Notes: generated by a model not told the origin, from the sequence alone. Counted from the first letter of the stretch, positions 34,816 to 43,492 are shown. The stretch is DNA of 54,648 nucleotides from Fibrobacterota bacterium (GCA_028287465.1 JAQBPO010000057.1:1-54648), one strand, 5' to 3'. Program-made: numbers and translations.

Positions 34816-36255
34816 TCAGCAGCCCAGGTTGGCTCCCGGATCCACCCCGAGCAATTGGCAGAACCGGCGATAGGCGTCGATGCGCGATTGCACGGCTCCG
34901 GGATTGCCCCCATTGCATTCCAGGGAACCGTTGATGGTGCGGATGGTCTCCCCGAAGCCGTTGCCTCCCACCATGGAGGCGTGCCCGGAACGGTAGCCCG
35001 CTCCGCTCTGGGTCATCCAGAACCATAACCCGGTCTGCCATGCCACCTTGGCGTCCCGCGCCACCAGGTCCGGATCCGATTGCAGCGGCAGCCCCAGGGC
35101 CGAGCCCGCGGCGCAATAATTGTAGTTCCAGCTCAACTGCAACGGGCCCCGCCCGTAATACCGCTTGCCGGCCGCGCAACCGCAACCGCCGCCGCAATAG
35201 TCGCTCTTGTTGATCTCTTCGGTATAGACCAGCCCGCCGGTCTCGTGCTGCACGTTGGCCAGGAAGGCGGCCAGTTCCCTCTTCTTGGTGATCAGCTCCC
35301 CCTCGTTCGCGAAGGTCGGGTAGGATCCCGTCGCATTCACCAGGCCTGAATAGGTGTAGAAGGGGTTCCGTCCCGGGAACATGGAATTGAAGGTCGCCTC
35401 GGACATCAGGGCGGTGAGCCCCGAGCCGCCAAGGTCCCCGCCTCCCCCGCCATCGATGGGTCCTGAAACGCACGTATAGGGATCCCAGAACCAGGTGCTG
35501 ATCGTGGGATCATAACCGGGATTGTCGTGCTCGGCGATGTAATACTTGCCGTCCGCCGGAAAGCGCACGATGGCCCCGGTAAGGTAGGCCTTGCCGGACT
35601 CCCAGTCCGCATAGGTGCAGGAGAAGCCTCCGCCTCCCCCGCCGATCGGATCGGAGGTGACCGGAACCACCTTGAATTTCTGGTTGCCGGCATTGGCGCA
35701 GGCGTATTGCTGGATGTTCGCCCCGTCCGCCGTGCCCGCGCCGGCCACGTCCATGCATTTCCCGCTATGGGCCGACTTGATCTGGTATTGGCCCCCGCCC
35801 ATGTCCTGCATGAGCCATTTCTGGTTGTTGCCCCCGGTACAGGACCATTGATGCACATTGCCTCCATTGGCCGTGCTCCAGGCGGCCACGTCCGCGCATT
35901 TGCCGCTGTGGACGGCCTTGAGTTCGGAATAGCCTCCGCCCACGTCACGCAAGGTCCATTGCTGGTTCGTCTTGCCGTTGCAGGTCCATTGCTGCACATT
36001 GGTCCCATCCGCCGTGCCCAGGGCCGCCACGTCCACGCACTTTCCGGAGTGCACGGCCTGGAGGGTGTACTTTCCCGCGGCCACGGCGAGGCCCGTAGCC
36101 AATTCGTTACCCTCGTCCGTTGCCGGGCCGGGGGCCTGGGTCTCCAGGCAGGAGGCCAGGAACAGGGACGCGGCCGCGAGGACGGCGGCGGCCACCCCGT
36201 GGGCGGCGTTTTTCCGGGCATGGGCCATTCCTGAGCGGATCGGTCGATCAACCAT
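34816..36255 (-). CDS. Modular GH19 chitinase lipoprotein
   Basis: A 479-residue exported chitinase. The signal peptide ends in lipobox LASC (C36), so it may be tethered to the outer membrane. Modules in order: a ricin-type beta-trefoil (about 62-198, three repeats of SGKCxDVA...QQW), a Gly-rich linker, a CBM5/12-like chitin-binding domain (about 212-262, WESGKAYLTGAIVRFPADGKYY), a second Gly linker, and the GH19 domain (about 278-479). The GH19 catalytic residues are visible as E338 (QHETGG) and E346 or E347 (YTEEINKSDYC), with the family block YYGRGPLQLSWNYNY. ATG 36255 is preceded by GGAG at 7 nt. It should split chitin outside the cell; the ricin module suggests a mixed polysaccharide target. 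Confidence 0.93.
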   Translation of the reverse strand: MVDRPIRSGMAHARKNAAHGVAAAVLAAASLFLASCLETQAPGPATDEGNELATGLAVAAGKYTLQAVHSGKCVDVAALGTADGTNVQQWTCNGKTNQQWTLRDVGGGYSELKAVHSGKCADVAAWSTANGGNVHQWSCTGGNNQKWLMQDMGGGQYQIKSAHSGKCMDVAGAGTADGANIQQYACANAGNQKFKVVPVTSDPIGGGGGGFSCTYADWESGKAYLTGAIVRFPADGKYYIAEHDNPGYDPTISTWFWDPYTCVSGPIDGGGGGDLGGSGLTALMSEATFNSMFPGRNPFYTYSGLVNATGSYPTFANEGELITKKRELAAFLANVQHETGGLVYTEEINKSDYCGGGCGCAAGKRYYGRGPLQLSWNYNYCAAGSALGLPLQSDPDLVARDAKVAWQTGLWFWMTQSGAGYRSGHASMVGGNGFGETIRTINGSLECNGGNPGAVQSRIDAYRRFCQLLGVDPGANLGC

Positions 36256-36338
36256 TGGTACTCTCCGGATGTAAGGTGAAGTCGCGGCGGATTCCGTTGG
36301 GAGGAAATCCCTGTCCTGGGCCGCGACCCTGTGCGTCT

Positions 36339-36482
36339 ATGATAAGGCCGCTGGTTACACTCGCGTTTTCCGTTCTTGCCGGAATTACCGGAACATTTCC
36401 CGCCGTGAGTGTTCCTAAAAGCGCAACGGTCCATTCCCAAAATCCAATATCGGGCCAGCGCCTTCCGGACAACGGCAAATAG
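36339..36482 (+). CDS. Possible small exported peptide
   Basis: A 47-codon frame from ATG 36339 starting MIRPLVTLAFSVLAGITGTF, which reads like a signal peptide, followed by 27 polar residues. It lies in the 299-bp gap between chitinase (minus) and esterase (plus). No ribosome site precedes the ATG, and no family is recognised. It may be a chance frame or a remnant. Confidence 0.2.
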   Translation: MIRPLVTLAFSVLAGITGTFPAVSVPKSATVHSQNPISGQRLPDNGK

Positions 36483-36486
36483 GGCC

Positions 36487-36529
36487 GGTATCCAGTTTTC
36501 CCAGGGCATTATTCCCCTGATGGGATACC
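36487..36529. repeat. Inverted repeat upstream of the esterase gene
   Basis: GGTATCC (36487-36493) and GGATACC (36523-36529), 29 bp apart, enclose a smaller imperfect hairpin (TCCCAGGG against CCCTGATGGGA). The outer arm ends 25 bp before the esterase ATG. It could be an operator or a leader structure. Confidence 0.35.
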
Positions 36530-36554
36530 TTGGATCCTGAAGGTCGGGGGTAGA

Positions 36555-38111
36555 ATGTCTGATAAGCGGATGCATCCATTTCTGATATCCGGGATTCTAT
36601 TCCTGGCCTCCTACCCGGTTTCCCGGATCCAGGCGGGACCGGTTGAGGATCTGGATGCCTGGCTCAAGACGGCCCGCGCCGCGCGTCCGGCCCTTGCCTC
36701 CCAAGCCTTCGCGTCCACCCCCCTTACCGCGGCCCAATGCGCCCAGGCCAAGGACCTGATCTGGACCGACCGTCTCAACCTGGTCAAGTCCGAATGGGCG
36801 TCCCAATGGACCGGAAAGATCCTGGTCGACAAGGACGGCTTCAAGATGCCCTTCGACTACCGCATCTACGGCGCCAAGCCGGCCAAGGGATACGATCTCT
36901 ACATTTCCATGCACGGGGGCGGCGCGACCACGAAGGCGGAGAACGACGGGCAATGGCAGAACCAGATCCTGCTCTACCAGCCGAACGGGATCTACCTGGC
37001 GCCGCGCGCGCCTACGGATGCGTTCAACATGTGGCACAAGGACCATATCGACGGGTTCTTCGACCAGATCATCCAGTTATGCGTGGCCAATCTGGGGGCC
37101 AACGCCAACCGGGTATACGTGATGGGGTATTCCGCCGGCGGGGACGGCGCCTACCAGATGGCTCCCCGCATGGCGGATCGCTGGGCGGCTTCGGCCATGA
37201 TGGCGGGCTATCCCAACAATGCCAGCCCCATCAACCTCCGCAATATCGGCTTCACCATGCATGTCGGCGGGCTGGACGCGGCCTATGGCCGCAATACCAT
37301 CTGCGTCACCTACGGCAACGCCATCCAGAAGCTCCAGGACGCCGACCCCGGATTCTACAAGTACGATGTGCAGGTGCATGCGGGCAAGCCCCATTGGATG
37401 GACCTGGAGGACAAGGTCGCCCTGGACTGGACCTACAAGTTCACGCGGGATCCGTTTCCCGCCAAGGTGGTCTGGCGCCAGGACACCACGGTGGGGACCA
37501 ACCTGTTCCCCGCCAGCGGCCCGGTCATACCGGTGAAGGGCCATCCCACCCAATACCAGTTCTACTGGATAGGCCTGCAGGAAACGAAGCCGCTCGCCTA
37601 CCAGGCGGACATCACCGCGGCCATCGATTCCCAGGACGTGGAGATCCGGGAATCCAACGTGGACTCCCTGCTCGTGCTTCTGAACGATTCCCTGCTCAAC
37701 CTGGACAAGCCCGTAAGGGTCCGGTGGAAAGGCGCCCTCATATACCAGGGTACTCCCGCCAGGACCATCGCCAACCTGTACCGGACCGTTCAGGATCGGG
37801 GCGATCGGGATTATGCGTTCCCGGCGGTTCTGAGGTTGAAACGTAACATGCAGGTATCCTTGGCGGCGGACCAGGCTCCTTCCGCCTCGCCTTCGATTCG
37901 CGTTAACGGCGGGCACATCGCGATTTCCCTGGCAAAGCCGGGCGCCGCGTCCGTGCGCCTGCTCAGCCTCTCGGGAACCGTGATCGCCTCGGTGGAATCC
38001 GCGGGCGGAAGCGAATTCTCACTGCCCTACGGCAATCCCGTTCCCGGCCTTTACATCGTATCGGTGCGCGCCGGCGCCTCCCGGACCGCCTCGCGGATCT
38101 TCCTGCCCTGA
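36555..38111 (+). CDS. Secreted PHB-depolymerase-like esterase with C-terminal tag
   Basis: A 518-residue exported alpha/beta hydrolase. After a signal peptide (about 1-27) and a 60-residue helical segment, the hydrolase domain (about 95-300) has an oxyanion-type MHGGG loop and the nucleophile elbow GYSAGG (S193). The probable catalytic His is in HAGKPHWMD. The layout resembles polyhydroxybutyrate depolymerase/feruloyl-esterase-type enzymes, so polymer-linked ester bonds (feruloyl or acetyl groups on hemicellulose, or polyester) are the likely targets. The last ~80 residues (VRLLSLSGTVIASVESAGG...GLYIVSVRAGASRTASRIFLP) form a clear beta-sandwich tag of type IX-like secretion. ATG 36555 follows a G-rich segment. 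Confidence 0.75.
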   Translation: MSDKRMHPFLISGILFLASYPVSRIQAGPVEDLDAWLKTARAARPALASQAFASTPLTAAQCAQAKDLIWTDRLNLVKSEWASQWTGKILVDKDGFKMPFDYRIYGAKPAKGYDLYISMHGGGATTKAENDGQWQNQILLYQPNGIYLAPRAPTDAFNMWHKDHIDGFFDQIIQLCVANLGANANRVYVMGYSAGGDGAYQMAPRMADRWAASAMMAGYPNNASPINLRNIGFTMHVGGLDAAYGRNTICVTYGNAIQKLQDADPGFYKYDVQVHAGKPHWMDLEDKVALDWTYKFTRDPFPAKVVWRQDTTVGTNLFPASGPVIPVKGHPTQYQFYWIGLQETKPLAYQADITAAIDSQDVEIRESNVDSLLVLLNDSLLNLDKPVRVRWKGALIYQGTPARTIANLYRTVQDRGDRDYAFPAVLRLKRNMQVSLAADQAPSASPSIRVNGGHIAISLAKPGAASVRLLSLSGTVIASVESAGGSEFSLPYGNPVPGLYIVSVRAGASRTASRIFLP

Positions 38112-38227
38112 ACCCTGCGGCGATCTGCCGCGTCCTCTTCCCCAATCCGTCCGTTTGCCCGGGATGGTCGAATTCTCCGCGGGGTGCCGGCGCTCCTGTT
38201 TCATAATTTGATCCATGAGGGCCCTCC

Positions 38228-38767
38228 ATGACCGCTGCATCCCTGCTCCATAAAAAGCAAATCCTCCCCATCGGCTTGGATGAGGCATGGGCCTTCTTCT
38301 CCGATCCGGGAAATCTCCCCTTCATCACCCCGCCGGACATGGGATTCACGGTGCTTTCCGCGCCCCCTCCGGACATCCATCCCGGGCTCATCTTGCGCTA
38401 TTCGGTACGCCCCCTTCCCGGATTCCGCACCACCTGGGTGTCGGAAATCACCGAGGTGCGCGCCCCGGATTTCTTCGTGGATGAACAGAGGCAGGGTCCT
38501 TACCGGCTTTGGCGCCACGAGCATCGTTTCAGCGCCGTGCCGGGAGGCGTCCTGGTCGAGGACCTCGTCCGCTATAGGCTCCCGTTCGGATTCCTGGGCG
38601 CGATTTTCGCCGGGGCCCTGGTGCGCCGGAAACTGGACGGCATCTTCTCCTTCCGGAGCCGCGTGCTGGCCGCGCGGTTCCCGGCCCAAGCAGCGACCCC
38701 TTCCGGAAACCGGACCGTAACCCCGGGCGGATCCGGAAGGATTCCCATGAAGGGTCCGCAGGAATGA
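38228..38767 (+). CDS. SRPBCC-fold protein upstream of photolyase
   Basis: A 179-residue protein of the START/SRPBCC (Bet v 1-like) fold, which binds hydrophobic ligands in a deep cavity. Seen: DEAWAFFSDPGNLPFITPPDMGF, where a starting helix and the P-P-x-M-x-F motif match SRPBCC proteins linked to photolyases, and RTTWVSEITEVRAPDFFVDEQ. The last 30 residues are Pro/Gly-rich and not conserved. Its stop overlaps the photolyase start as ATGA, so the two are translationally coupled. The ligand and role are unknown; a role in light or pigment response is only inferred from linkage. Confidence 0.85.
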   Translation: MTAASLLHKKQILPIGLDEAWAFFSDPGNLPFITPPDMGFTVLSAPPPDIHPGLILRYSVRPLPGFRTTWVSEITEVRAPDFFVDEQRQGPYRLWRHEHRFSAVPGGVLVEDLVRYRLPFGFLGAIFAGALVRRKLDGIFSFRSRVLAARFPAQAATPSGNRTVTPGGSGRIPMKGPQE

Positions 38768-40233
38768 CCGCGCCCACCCTAGTCTGGTTCCGCCAGGACC
38801 TCCGCGTCTCCGACCATGCGGCCCTACGGGAAGCCTGCGCGGCGGGACCCGTCATCCCGGTCTTCATCTTCGACCCGGAAGGCGAAGCGGGATGGGCGCC
38901 CGGGGGGGCGGGCCGCTGGTGGCTGCATCATTCCCTTGCCGCCCTCGATCCGGAACTCCGCGCGCGGGGTTCGCGGTTGATCCTCCGGCGTGGAGACTCC
39001 CGGGAGGTCCTCGAAGCCTTGATCCGGGAAACCGGCGCGGCCGCGGTGCACTGGAGCCGCCGCTACGAACCCGGGGTGGAAACCCGCGACCGGAGGATTT
39101 TCTCGATCCTGAGGGAGCGAGGGATCCGCACCGGGGTGTTCAGCGCGGCCCTGCTCTTCGAACCCGAATCCATCCGGACCAAGGCCGGAGGACCCTACCA
39201 GGTGTTCACCCCCTATTGGAGGGCGTGCATGGAGGCGCCCCGGCCTGCGCCCCCGTTGCCCGCGCCGCGGAACGTTCCGGCTCCGGCAACCTGGCCGTCT
39301 TCCCTGCCGCTCGCCGCCTTGGGCCTGTTGCCGGAAACCGATTGGGCCGAAGGCATGCGCAATACCTGGCGCCCGGGTTCGAAGGGTGCGCGGGAGCTTT
39401 TCTCCGATCGTCTGGACGGCGCCTTGGGGGACTATGCGGAAGGCCGGGATTTCCCCGAGGCCGAGGGCACATCGCGCCTTTCCCCGCATCTGCATTTCGG
39501 GGAAATCGGGATCCGGGAGGTCTGGGCCGCGCTCACCGCGGGCCTGGAACTCGTGGGTCAGGGACCCGCGGGTCAGAGACCCGGCCGGGATCAAAAGGAG
39601 GCCGCATCCTTGCGCGCATGGCAGCGGCAACTCATCTGGCGGGAGTTCGCGCATCACCTCCTGGTCCATTTCCCGCATACCCCGGCGGATCCCTTGCGTC
39701 CGGGCTTCGCGGCGTTCCCCTGGGCCCGTGACCCGGAGGGATTGAAGGCTTGGCGGATGGGCCGGACAGGTTACCCGTACGTGGACGCGGGCATGCGCCA
39801 GCTTTGGGCCACCGGTTGGATGCATAACCGCGTGCGCATGGCGGCCGCGTCCTTCCTGGTGAAACACCTGCTTCTTCCCTGGCAGGCGGGGGCCGCCTGG
39901 TTCTGGGACACCCTGGTGGACGCGGACCTGGCCCAGAATACCATGGGCTGGCAATGGGTTTCCGGCAGCGGCGCGGACGCAGCGCCCTATTTCAGGATTT
40001 TCCACCCCGTAACCCAGGGGGAACGGTTCGACGCCCAGGGCGCCTACATCCGGCGCTGGGTGCCGGAACTTTCCCGCCTGGAAGCGCCCTGGATCCATCG
40101 GCCCTGGGAAGCCCCGCTTGAGGCCCTGGCCCGCGCCGGAGTAGACCTGGGCGCGAACTACCCCCGACCCCTGGTCGACCACGCCCAGGCCCGGACCCGG
40201 GCTTTGGCCGCCTACCATTCCCTCCGGACCTAG
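38764..40233 (+). CDS. phrB: Deoxyribodipyrimidine photolyase (cryptochrome/photolyase family)
   Basis: A 489-residue class I CPD photolyase that uses blue light and FADH- to split cyclobutane pyrimidine dimers. The N-terminal antenna domain starts TLVWFRQDLRVSDHAAL. The FAD-binding domain shows WQRQLIWREFAHHLL, RTGYPYVDAGMRQLWATGWMHNRVRM and DADLAQNTMGWQWVSGSG, with the usual DGM-type 'VDAGMRQL' helix and the WMHNRVRM motif fully kept. The length is standard. It is coupled to an SRPBCC gene by a 4-bp overlap; photolyase-SRPBCC pairs are common in bacteria. The next gene, a SET methyltransferase, starts 79 bp later. Confidence 0.95.
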   Translation: MTAPTLVWFRQDLRVSDHAALREACAAGPVIPVFIFDPEGEAGWAPGGAGRWWLHHSLAALDPELRARGSRLILRRGDSREVLEALIRETGAAAVHWSRRYEPGVETRDRRIFSILRERGIRTGVFSAALLFEPESIRTKAGGPYQVFTPYWRACMEAPRPAPPLPAPRNVPAPATWPSSLPLAALGLLPETDWAEGMRNTWRPGSKGARELFSDRLDGALGDYAEGRDFPEAEGTSRLSPHLHFGEIGIREVWAALTAGLELVGQGPAGQRPGRDQKEAASLRAWQRQLIWREFAHHLLVHFPHTPADPLRPGFAAFPWARDPEGLKAWRMGRTGYPYVDAGMRQLWATGWMHNRVRMAAASFLVKHLLLPWQAGAAWFWDTLVDADLAQNTMGWQWVSGSGADAAPYFRIFHPVTQGERFDAQGAYIRRWVPELSRLEAPWIHRPWEAPLEALARAGVDLGANYPRPLVDHAQARTRALAAYHSLRT

Positions 40234-40254
40234 GTATATTTAGATTTCATTCCG

Positions 40255-40276
40255 GGGCCGATCGAGTAATCGGCCC
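40255..40276 (+). terminator. Hairpin after the photolyase gene
   Basis: A perfect 8-bp stem, GGGCCGAT / ATCGGCCC, with loop CGAGTA, 21 bp after the photolyase stop and 36 bp before the SET gene. Only weak T content follows (GTTGCGT), so termination would be partial. Confidence 0.4.
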
Positions 40277-40312
40277 GTTGCGTCATGGCGCCAGGTCGCG
40301 CCGGGAGGACCC

Positions 40313-40780
40313 ATGGTAGTACAGGATGCGTCGACGGATCTTTTCTCGGAACAATCCGGGATCCACGGGCTGGGCGTGTTCACCCGCAAACCCATCCCCA
40401 AAGGCGCCTTCGTGATCCAATGCCAGGGGATCCTGAGGCACAAGGACGAGGTGGTCGAGGGCATGCGCGCCCTGCAGATCGGCCCCGAGACCTATCTCGC
40501 CGAAGACCCCGAGAACCCGCGCCTGGACGATTACATCAACCATAGCTGCGATCCCAACGTCGGGTTCGTGGAAGGCTCTCCCAAGCTCTTCGCCATCCGG
40601 GACATCCGCCCCAACGAGGAATTGTTCTGGGACTACCGCACAAGCATCAACGAAGCGGGTTGGCAGGTTCAATGCACCTGCGGGGCCGCCAATTGCCGCG
40701 GCAAGATCCAGAGCTATTGCGATCTGCCCGGGGACGAGCAGGAACGCCTGCGCGGCATCGTCCTGGAATACCTTCGCTGA
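40313..40780 (+). CDS. SET-domain protein-lysine methyltransferase-like protein
   Basis: A 155-residue protein with a complete SET domain: IHGLGVFTRKPIPKG (19-31, the GxG cofactor loop), NHSCDPN (76-82) and ELFWDY (103-108). A post-SET zinc motif follows, CTCGAANCRG, with C121, C123 and C128; together with C79 of NHSC these can hold one zinc. SET enzymes move methyl groups from S-adenosylmethionine to lysine. In bacteria such short SET proteins occur sporadically and are often thought to be exchanged with eukaryotes. GGAGG lies 5 nt before ATG 40313. The substrate is unknown; a chromatin or ribosomal protein is possible. Confidence 0.88.
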   Translation: MVVQDASTDLFSEQSGIHGLGVFTRKPIPKGAFVIQCQGILRHKDEVVEGMRALQIGPETYLAEDPENPRLDDYINHSCDPNVGFVEGSPKLFAIRDIRPNEELFWDYRTSINEAGWQVQCTCGAANCRGKIQSYCDLPGDEQERLRGIVLEYLR

Positions 40781-40801
40781 ACGCGCCCTGCACTCAGGAC
40801 C

Positions 40802-41152
40802 ATGCCCCCATCCCGTCCTGAATCCGCGCCGCCCGCCTTGCGTGTAAAGGCGGCCTGCCCCCACTGCGCCCGGCCCTCCGGCCGCTATGTCCGCTATTCC
40901 TTTTCCTCCTGGATTTTCCCGATGGCCTGCGCCGCATGCGGCTCCCGCTTCTACCTGGGCTACCATCCCCTGGTTTTCCTGATACTCTGGGTTTTCCTCA
41001 GTCCCTTGTATCTGATCGCCCTCCTTTACCTTTGCATGCTTCTGCTCCCCTCAGGCCTCGTTGTTCCGGCCTTTTGCCTATCCGCCGTGGCCAGCGCCCT
41101 ACTGCTGCCCCTCTTGGGTTCCCCGCGCTTGAAATCCGGCCCGCCCCCGTGA
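40802..41152 (+). CDS. Small zinc-ribbon membrane protein
   Basis: A 116-residue protein with a CPHC (C19/C22) and CAAC (C43/C46) pair that should form a zinc ribbon, then two membrane helices (about 55-78 and 82-106, FLILWVFLSPLYLIALLYL and LVVPAFCLSAVASALLLPLL). No named family is recognised. ATG 40802 has AGGA 3 nt upstream. It lies 21 bp after the SET gene and is likely co-transcribed. Confidence 0.65.
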   Translation: MPPSRPESAPPALRVKAACPHCARPSGRYVRYSFSSWIFPMACAACGSRFYLGYHPLVFLILWVFLSPLYLIALLYLCMLLLPSGLVVPAFCLSAVASALLLPLLGSPRLKSGPPP

Positions 41153-41280
41153 AAGGCCCGCCCCGGATGGGGTGGAAACCGGTTGAAGGGCCCGTTACTC
41201 TTCAAAGGATAGGGGTTTTTGGGTCCCGTTAACCTACCGGGCGGAGGGCGGCCTCCGCCGGCCAATCGGTTTCGATTTCC

Positions 41281-41310
41281 TTGTCCCGATCCCCCGCCAC
41301 CCGCTAAAAT
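41281..41310 (+). promoter_or_regulatory. Promoter shared by the two DUF2341 loci, copy 2
   Basis: TTGTCC (41281-41286), an 18-bp spacer, TAAAAT (41305-41310), 51 bp before ATG 41362. Spacer and flanks closely match those at 24728-24757. A GGCGGAGG/CCTCCGCC hairpin lies just upstream at 41240-41259. Confidence 0.65.
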
Positions 41311-41361
41311 TTCCAAATCTCAGGCCCTCCTTCCCGGAGGTCCGGACGGGTTTTGGATCGG

Positions 41362-41685
41362 ATGAAATCGACACCATTCCTCGCCATCCTATGCGTGGCT
41401 TCCCTCCTGGCTCCGGACGTCGGGGCGAAAACGGAGGGCAAGAACTCGCGCGCAAAACCCAAGGTGATCGATCTGGACTTCACCGATGATGACGAGTCGG
41501 CCCCGATCCCCGCTTCCGCGGGAACGGTCCGGGCCCAGGCGCCTGCGGATTCCCATGAATGGCTCTATTGGACCCTGGGCGCGACCGTGGTCGCGGGCGG
41601 TGTCGGATGGTACCTGAGCGAAGGATCGTCGAAAGAACCGACCGTAACCCGCAACGAACAGATCTTCACTGATGAGCGGAACTGA
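41362..41685 (+). CDS. Small exported membrane-anchored protein
   Basis: A 107-residue protein with a signal peptide (FLAILCVASLLAPDVGA), an acidic stretch (VIDLDFTDDDESAP), and one hydrophobic helix (LYWTLGATVVAGGVGWYL, about 72-90). No family is recognised. Its last 14 bases overlap the start of the DUF2341 protein, so the two are made together; it may be an accessory or anchoring partner. ATG 41362 is preferred over the TTG at 41353 because the signal peptide fits. Confidence 0.6.
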   Translation: MKSTPFLAILCVASLLAPDVGAKTEGKNSRAKPKVIDLDFTDDDESAPIPASAGTVRAQAPADSHEWLYWTLGATVVAGGVGWYLSEGSSKEPTVTRNEQIFTDERN

Positions 41686-43471
41686 GCGACCCGGCTTCCG
41701 GTCCATGTGCAGGGCCATTCCCGGAGGCCTCAAGGCCTTACTGGCCGTCCTCGCCTGCCTTCCCTGCCTTTTCCTGTCCCGCTGCAATCCGGCCCAGGTC
41801 CCCGGCAAGGAAGAGAAGTACGTCACCGTCAAGTTGAACGACTCCCTGAGCCGCTTCGACAGCGTCCAGGTCCTGATCCTCGCAGCCGGGGACACCAACC
41901 AAGTCGTGGGCAAGCTCTGGGACGGACATCTGGCGGAGCCTTCCGGGATTCCGCCCTTCCGTTTGGATGACGCGGAAGGACGCGACCTGTCCGTGCGCGT
42001 CATGGGCTTCGACGCCTACGGGCGCCTGACCTTGGATATGCTGATCTCCAAGCAGGATGGCAAGCAGGTGATCGTCAATGCCACCCTGCCCAAACCCTCT
42101 CCCGACCTCGCATCCCTCCAAATCTCGCCCGGCGCCCTGACCCCGGCCTTCGCTCCGTCGGTCAAGGAATATGCCGTGAGCCTGCCCTATGACCAGGACG
42201 AACTGGGGATAACCCTGATCCCTAAATACGCTCCCGCAACGGTCCGCGTGGGGACCGACGTCTTTGTTTCCGGATCGGCCGGCAAGCCGGTCGACCTGGA
42301 AGTGGGATTGAACCGGCTCGTCATCAACGTTACCGCGGCCGACACGTCCACCCAATACGTCCTGAACGCGACCCGGGCCAGGCAAATCGTTCCCGTGGAC
42401 ACCACTCCTGTCGATACGGTCAAGCCTCCGGCGGATACCACCAAACTGGACATCCTGGCCTGGAAGCATAAGGCCATGCTCGTCCCGAATTTCAAGCAGG
42501 TAGGCATTGGCAAGGGCAGCTTGGTGACCGGGTTCCCCATCCTCATCCGGCTGGAGCAGACCGGGGCGTTCCCGTTCAATTTCATGGAGGCGGCCGCGGA
42601 CGGCGCGGATATCCGGTTCACCACCGCGGACAACCGGATCCTGCCCCATGAAATCACCCGGTGGGACCAAGTCAAAGGGGATGCGCGTGTCTGGGTCCGG
42701 TTCGATACCTTGAACAGCAGCAATGATTCCGGGTACTTCATGATGTATTGGGGCAATGCCGCCGCGGTCACGACCTCCGATCCGGCCAAGGTATTCCCGC
42801 CCGGCCAGTGGTCCGGAGTCTGGCACCTGGAAGAATCCTCCCTGGGCGCCTTCGGGGATTTCAAGGACGCCACGGGCAGGTTCAATGGCACGGGCGGCGG
42901 ATTCTCCAAAGGCCAGCCCGTCCGCCGGGGCGGCGAGTGCGGATACGGCCAGGACTTCAAGTCCACCAATGATCAGGCGTTCATCAGGCTGCCGGAAGAA
43001 TACGATCCCGGCAAGGATGCCTGGACCATGCATATGTGGGTCAAGCGCGAAGGGGTGGAACCGGGAGTGCTCTTCAACAAGGCCGACGGGACCACCGCCA
43101 ACCAACAGCGGTTCCAACTCAATAGCCTCGCCACCGGGCAAAGGCTGTCCCTCTCGCGCGCCGGCGCGAATTTCCTGACCACCGTGTACCTGCCCCAGGA
43201 TAACTTCATCCTTATCGGCGTGGTCTATAATGGAACGAAAGCGTCGGTCTACGTGAACGGGGCCTTCAAGGAATCCCTCGACTGGACCCAAGGCCCGCAT
43301 GCCTTCGCCAAGACCTACCTTGGCGCCAGCGATGCCAGGGGCACGGACGGCTTCCACGGAATCCTGGATGAGGTCTGGTCCTCGTCGAAGGCGCAATCAT
43401 CCGCCTACATGCGCCTGATCTTCGAATCCCAGAAGTTGTACTCGGACTTCATCTCCATCCTCCCGCTTTAG
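41672..43471 (+). CDS. Cadherin-like/DUF2341/LamG surface protein 2
   Basis: A 599-residue paralog of the protein at 24803, with the same order of parts: a hydrophobic N-terminus ending FLSRCN (lipobox-like with Arg at -1), the shared segment KYVTVKLNDSLSRFDSVQV, a cadherin-like domain (about 148-235, LQISPGALTPAF), a Pro/Thr/Asp linker, DUF2341 (about 285-370, GFPILIRLEQTGAF, DIRFTTADNRILPHEITRW) and LamG (about 375-599, GVWHLEESSLGAFGDF, YDPGKDAWTMHMWVKR). It has a Pro/Val/Asp-rich hinge where copy 1 has a shorter linker. It is probably a surface carbohydrate-binding or adhesive protein. It overlaps the preceding small membrane protein gene by 14 bp; a second in-frame ATG at 41705 is possible. 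Confidence 0.85.
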   Translation: MSGTERPGFRSMCRAIPGGLKALLAVLACLPCLFLSRCNPAQVPGKEEKYVTVKLNDSLSRFDSVQVLILAAGDTNQVVGKLWDGHLAEPSGIPPFRLDDAEGRDLSVRVMGFDAYGRLTLDMLISKQDGKQVIVNATLPKPSPDLASLQISPGALTPAFAPSVKEYAVSLPYDQDELGITLIPKYAPATVRVGTDVFVSGSAGKPVDLEVGLNRLVINVTAADTSTQYVLNATRARQIVPVDTTPVDTVKPPADTTKLDILAWKHKAMLVPNFKQVGIGKGSLVTGFPILIRLEQTGAFPFNFMEAAADGADIRFTTADNRILPHEITRWDQVKGDARVWVRFDTLNSSNDSGYFMMYWGNAAAVTTSDPAKVFPPGQWSGVWHLEESSLGAFGDFKDATGRFNGTGGGFSKGQPVRRGGECGYGQDFKSTNDQAFIRLPEEYDPGKDAWTMHMWVKREGVEPGVLFNKADGTTANQQRFQLNSLATGQRLSLSRAGANFLTTVYLPQDNFILIGVVYNGTKASVYVNGAFKESLDWTQGPHAFAKTYLGASDARGTDGFHGILDEVWSSSKAQSSAYMRLIFESQKLYSDFISILPL

Positions 43472-43492
43472 GAAGGACGGCCGGGGCCGCGC

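Noticed and set aside
40236..40245. TATATTTAG as a promoter of the SET gene
   Set aside because: A good -10 match but without a -35, and it lies only a few bases after the photolyase stop; the SET gene may simply be in the photolyase transcript.
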